From Ceratobasidium sp. AG-K (lineage: Eukaryota; Basidiomycota; Agaricomycetes; Cantharellales; Ceratobasidiaceae): a stretch of DNA of 64,000 nucleotides. The notes beneath the pieces were generated by a model. That model did no database searches and was not told where the DNA came from. It saw nothing but the letters and a program-made list of their open reading frames with translations. The position numbers and the translations under genes were made by a program. Every line of letters begins with the position of its first letter. The stretch's first letter is position 1. The stretch is from NCBI GenBank assembly GCA_037039685.1, contig JAWNGF010000003.1, forward strand, positions 124,001 to 188,000, in the 5' to 3' direction. Shown here piece after piece: positions 60,022-64,000 of this stretch.

Positions 60022-63000
60022 ACTCGGAGAAGCGGTGACCGACCTTATGCTCGCGCAAGTCTTCATGAATGCGCTCCCCCCGTCCTATGCGATCGTCAGC
60101 ACGGTCATCCAGACATCCACTCAGACCGGCCTCATCACGCCCGACATGGTTGTCAAAGCGGCATTAGCTGAAGAAGAACGACGGAAGACAGGAGGCGGAC
60201 TCACAGCGATGTTTGCTCAAGCCCCAAAGCCAAAATCCAAGAAACCGAGCGACCTGAAAGGGAAGAAAAAGGCCAAAGGCCCCCTATGCGACAACTGCGC
60301 CAAGCCCGGGCACACCAAGAAGGAATGCTGGGCGAGAGGAGGCGGAGCCGAAGGGACCGGACCACACCAAAAGCGACGAGCCGCTAAGTCAACTGAATCA
60401 AAAACGAGCGAATCAAGTAACGCACCTAAAACCGAATCGGCAAAAGTGGTCCTCACAGCCGAAGAACCCGATGATATGCCATCGATATATGCGATGCCGG
60501 CCGTGGACAATCAGTCAGCTAGAGACACGTGGCTGCTCGATTCGGGAGCGTCAAAACACATGACCCGAAATCGAGAATGGTTTTCGACTTACCGACCTCT
60601 GGTACCACCAATCGCCGTTCGAGTGGGCGACGGGAATATGATAAATGCGACCGGAATCGGCCGTGTCCAGCTTACGCTACGCAACGGAACCCGTAAGGAG
60701 ACCGACATGTCGATCGACAGTGTATTGCACGTACCGGGACTTCATGCCAGTCTGATGTCCGTCAAACAACTCGCCAAACGTGGCACTTTTGTTCTTTTTG
60801 GCAAAAGTGAGGCAAGACTCCTGGCGAACGATGGCCGTGGACCCGAGATCGGCTACGCACGCGAGTTAGGCGTCGAACTTTACCGACTAAATGCGCGCGT
60901 TAAACACGCAGAACCGACCGCCCATGTTGCCATTGTCGAATCGGAGAACCTGAACGATGAGGATGACCTAGAAGCGAGCGAATTCATCGCATATACGGCC
61001 AGTCACATCGCCCGAGCCGATCTACATACCTGGCATCGTCGCCTAGGACACATAAACTACAAGTATGTCCTAGATATGGTCAGAAAGGGCGTCGTACGAG
61101 GGATGGACATCGTAGGCAGTCGCTTACCGCCGCAATCACAATGCGAGCCGTGCCTCAAAGGCAAGCAAACCCGCGCCCCATTTCCAACGTCGACAAATCG
61201 AGCGTCCGATGTACTCGAGTTACTCCATAGCGATCTACACGGGCCCGCCGCCGTTCAAGCCATTCAAGGTTATCAGTACTTCGCTGTCACGATCGACGAC
61301 AAGTCCCGCAAGATATTCGTTCACTTACTTAAGCATAAAAACGACTACGCGAATCACTTCAAGGAGTTGAAACCGTCAATCGAGAATCTGACGGGCAAGC
61401 GGATCAAGCACTTACGAACGGACGGCGGAGGCGAATATGCATCAAACGCTTTCGAAGCATGGCTGAAATCGCACGGAATCGAGCACCAGAAGACCGAGGC
61501 GGATTCTTCAGCGAGCAATGGCGTAGCAGAGCGAGCGATTCGTACGTTAAACGATAGTCAACGAGCGATGCGAGCGGATGCAGACTTACCCGACAAATAT
61601 TGGGGACTCGCAATCATTCACGCCGCATACATCTGGAATGTAACGCCGAAACGATCGCTTGACGGTAAAACCCCGGACGAAATTTTCACGGGCAAGCTAC
61701 CCGACGTCTCCCGACTCCGCACCTTTGGCTGCAAGGCATGGGCTCGAGTACCCAATGATCAACGTACCAAGCTACAGGCAAGATCGATCGAGTGTACTTA
61801 CCTCGGATTCGCCCCAAATCGAAAGGCGCATATTCTCATTCAGCGCTCGATCGGTCGCGTAATCACCTCACGTGACGTCGTATTCGATGAGGGAGGCGAG
61901 ACGCGACAACGCGTGATAATTGAAGATTTCGAGGACGAGTTCCCAGAACAAGTGGGCGATCAGGAGCACCAGGAGCCAACGCCTGAAATCATCATCGAGC
62001 CAGAGCCAGTAAGCCGACAAGAATCTGATGCCGAGCCGACGAGCAATTCCCCCATCGAGCCAGAGCCGCCAGCGAAACAGCCTGAGCCTCCACGTCGATC
62101 AGGTCGAGCTACTAGACCGCCACTACGATACGGAGCTGAAGTGGGCGCGCAGAACGAGACTGCCACGCGAACCGATAAGCCGACGACCGAGAGCGCCCTA
62201 AATGCGCTAATTGAACATCCCCCCGACACCTATGCCGAAGCTATGGCACGACCAGACGCCAATCTATGGCTCGAAGCTATGATCGAAGAAATCAAATCGA
62301 TTACCGAGCATAAAGTTTGGAAACCGGCTGATAGACCGACTCACAAAAGGGTCATCAAATGTCGCTGGGTGTACGCATATAAGCGCGACGTCGATGGCGA
62401 AATCCTCAAATACAAAGCCCGACTCGTCGCCAAGGGTTTCCTTCAAGCTCCAGGTGTCGATTATGTTGAGATCTCGTCGCCAGTGGCCGCATCGGACGCA
62501 TATAGGGTGCTTTTCAGCATCGTCGCGAGCGAAGACCTCGAGCTCCTTCAGCTCGACATCAAAACGGCGTTCCTACACGGCGTCGTCGAGGAAGAGCTCT
62601 ACATGGAGCAACCCGAGGGATTTGCCGAAGGCGATCACGTCTGGCAACTCGTTAAAGCGTTATACGGTCTGAAACAAGCCGCTCGAGCATTCTACCTTCG
62701 ACTTAAGGAGGTTCTCGAAGCGATCGGATTCACGAGAACCGAAAGCGACCACGCCGTATTCATTCAGCGGGATGGCGATAATTTAGCGATAATTTTAGCT
62801 CATGTGGACGACATGCTCCTAGCCGGCAAACCTCTCTCGTTTCTAGAGGAAATCAAGTCGAAAATGCGCGAATCGTTCGACATTGTCGATCTAGGCGAGG
62901 CACGCATGTTCGTCGGAGTTGAAATCGAGCGCAATCGCGCTGCTGGCACGCTCAAAATTTGTCAAAAACGGTACATTAGCGACATATTAGCTCGATTCAG

Positions 63001-63507
63001 CATGACCGAGTCCAAGCCATGGGATACACCAATGGCAGAGTCACCAAATCTACCCAAACTCGACGCTCCTACTGTCGATCGGACGCTCTATCAACGTGGA
63101 GTCGGATCGCTCATGTATGCGATGATTTCAACTCGTCCCGACATCGCTTTCGCGACCGGATTGCTTGCCCAACACGCCGCTAATCCTGGCGACGAGCATT
63201 GGTCAGCATTCAAACGAGTTCTACGGTACCTACAAGGCACAAAAGCACTCGGGATCGTATTCGAACGATCGAAATCGTCAAAGCCGATCGGATATGTCGA
63301 CTCAGACTACGCTGGCGATCCTAATACGAGTCGATCGACTACCGGTTGGATCTTCCAACGAGCCGGAGGAAGCGTCGCTTGGTCATCCCGAAAACAACCA
63401 ACGATTTCATTGTCAAGTACCGAGGCTGAATATGTCGCCGCTGCGAGTGCCACCCGCCAATTGATTTGGCTTCGTCAATTTCTTGAAGAACTCGGATTTT
63501 TGTCGAA
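60022..63507 (+). mobile_element. Ty1/copia retrotransposon fragment, LTR-less, nested in subtilase pseudogene
   Basis: One open frame (59897-63586) spans most of a copia polyprotein. It has the C-terminal part of the UBN2 gag, CCHC zinc knuckle CDNCAKPGHTKKEC, protease LLDSGASKHMT, integrase HHCC (HRRLGH, CEPCLKGK) and DDE core (LHSDLHGP, RTDGGGEY, SNGVAERAIRTL). Reverse transcriptase shows KARLVAKGF, LDIKTAFLHG and HVDDML, and RNase H YVDSDYAGD, SSTEAEY. The front of gag and the last ~60 residues of RNase H are missing, and no LTR or primer-binding site is visible. It is therefore not autonomous, although the frame has no stop. Both ends of the frame continue into subtilase pseudogene sequence. 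Confidence 0.88.
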
Positions 63508-63515
63508 AGTGGCTC
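63508..63515 (+). repeat. 8-bp direct repeat, right of copia fragment
   Basis: AGTGGCTC, second copy of the repeat at 60014-60021. Joining the flanks at this repeat restores continuous similarity to the subtilase tail. Confidence 0.55.
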
Positions 63516-63770
63516 CTCATCGCCGACGCCAATGGGTGTTCTGTATGGCGAGTTGCGGTCTTTGCGAACGGCACAGCTATCCCTAACACGTTCCCTCCAA
63601 AGCTCTGATCCGCGCGTTGAATAGTGCAGAGCAACCCGTATAGTAGCCGTATCACGATGTATGGCCTTCGTCTACTACCATACATAGGCTTCGTTGAATC
63701 TCATTGGCTGAGGCGCGTGTACAGCCGCTGAAATGTATCCTTTTAGTGATTGAATCAGAATGTGAGCATA
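63516..63770 (+). pseudogene. Subtilase pseudogene, 3' part
   Basis: Resumes exactly where the 5' part stops. GCCGACGCCAATGGGTGTTC reads ADANGCS (subtilase 3 ADANGYS), then VFANGTAIPN, LIRAL (LVRAL) and YHDVWPSSTT (YEVWTSPTV). The 3' UTR likeness (AATGTATCC..TTAGTGATTGAATCAG) extends to about 63760. Confidence 0.8.
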
Positions 63771-64000
63771 AATTAGACCCGTAAGCTATCAAAAATCGGA
63801 GAGCATTGAAGGTACTTGCAAATTGGGTCTGCGATCAAGCGACTCGACGTCCCAGAGGCCATTAGTTTAATTCATGAACTTTTTTACTCAAATGTCAGCC
63901 GAAGGCACCGGCAGCTCGTGCTTGCTTTACGTGACTCATGCAGCCGTTCTGTGTTCGGTGATTGTTACCGTAACAGCTATGCAACCACGGTAGATATCTG
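63771..64000. other. Unassigned sequence at window end
   Basis: No feature recognised in the last ~230 bp. Confidence 0.5.

Overview
The window looks like nuclear DNA of an Agaricomycete fungus, most likely Rhizoctonia/Thanatephorus or a close relative. This is inferred from many short GT-AG introns (about 45-60 nt), a DUF6535-type membrane protein, expanded secreted subtilases and P450s, and clear single-copy fungal genes. No ribosomal RNA, tRNA or CRISPR array was recognised.

Layout. (1) 1-3650 is non-coding repeat DNA: an 83/84-bp satellite in two blocks with higher-order periods of 252 bp and 167/168 bp. It is interrupted by a 237-bp TA-flanked MITE and joined to a duplicated module that carries a complete type I hammerhead ribozyme fold (1533-1607). 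The second copy (3279-3353) has a G-to-A change at the catalytic G12. (2) 4280-24553 is a dense housekeeping block: LRR protein, HEM2, ARF6, the histone chaperone HIR1/HIRA, HEM14, an ASCC1-like 2H protein, two tandem P450s and the CCR4 deadenylase. (3) 25572-32174 is more accessory: an MBL-fold lactonase-like hydrolase, a secreted beta-carbonic anhydrase with two consecutive microexons (14 and 11 nt), an unidentified spliced gene and a POT peptide transporter. (4) 33142-63750 is a subtilase neighbourhood: three full-length S8 proteases, a deletion relic and a long pseudogene. The pseudogene is split by a Ty1/copia fragment that lacks LTRs and is flanked by an 8-bp direct repeat. A DUF6535 gene and a relic of its family lie among them.

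How the genes relate. HEM2 and HEM14 are two steps of heme synthesis about 6 kb apart, beside two heme-dependent P450s. The P450s are a tandem duplication. The subtilases are repeatedly duplicated secreted proteases that share a proximal promoter (CACGTG 61-63 bp before ATG, then an AT-rich box), so co-regulation is likely. CCR4, HIR1, ARF6 and ASCC1-like are conserved cell-biology genes without an obvious shared pathway.
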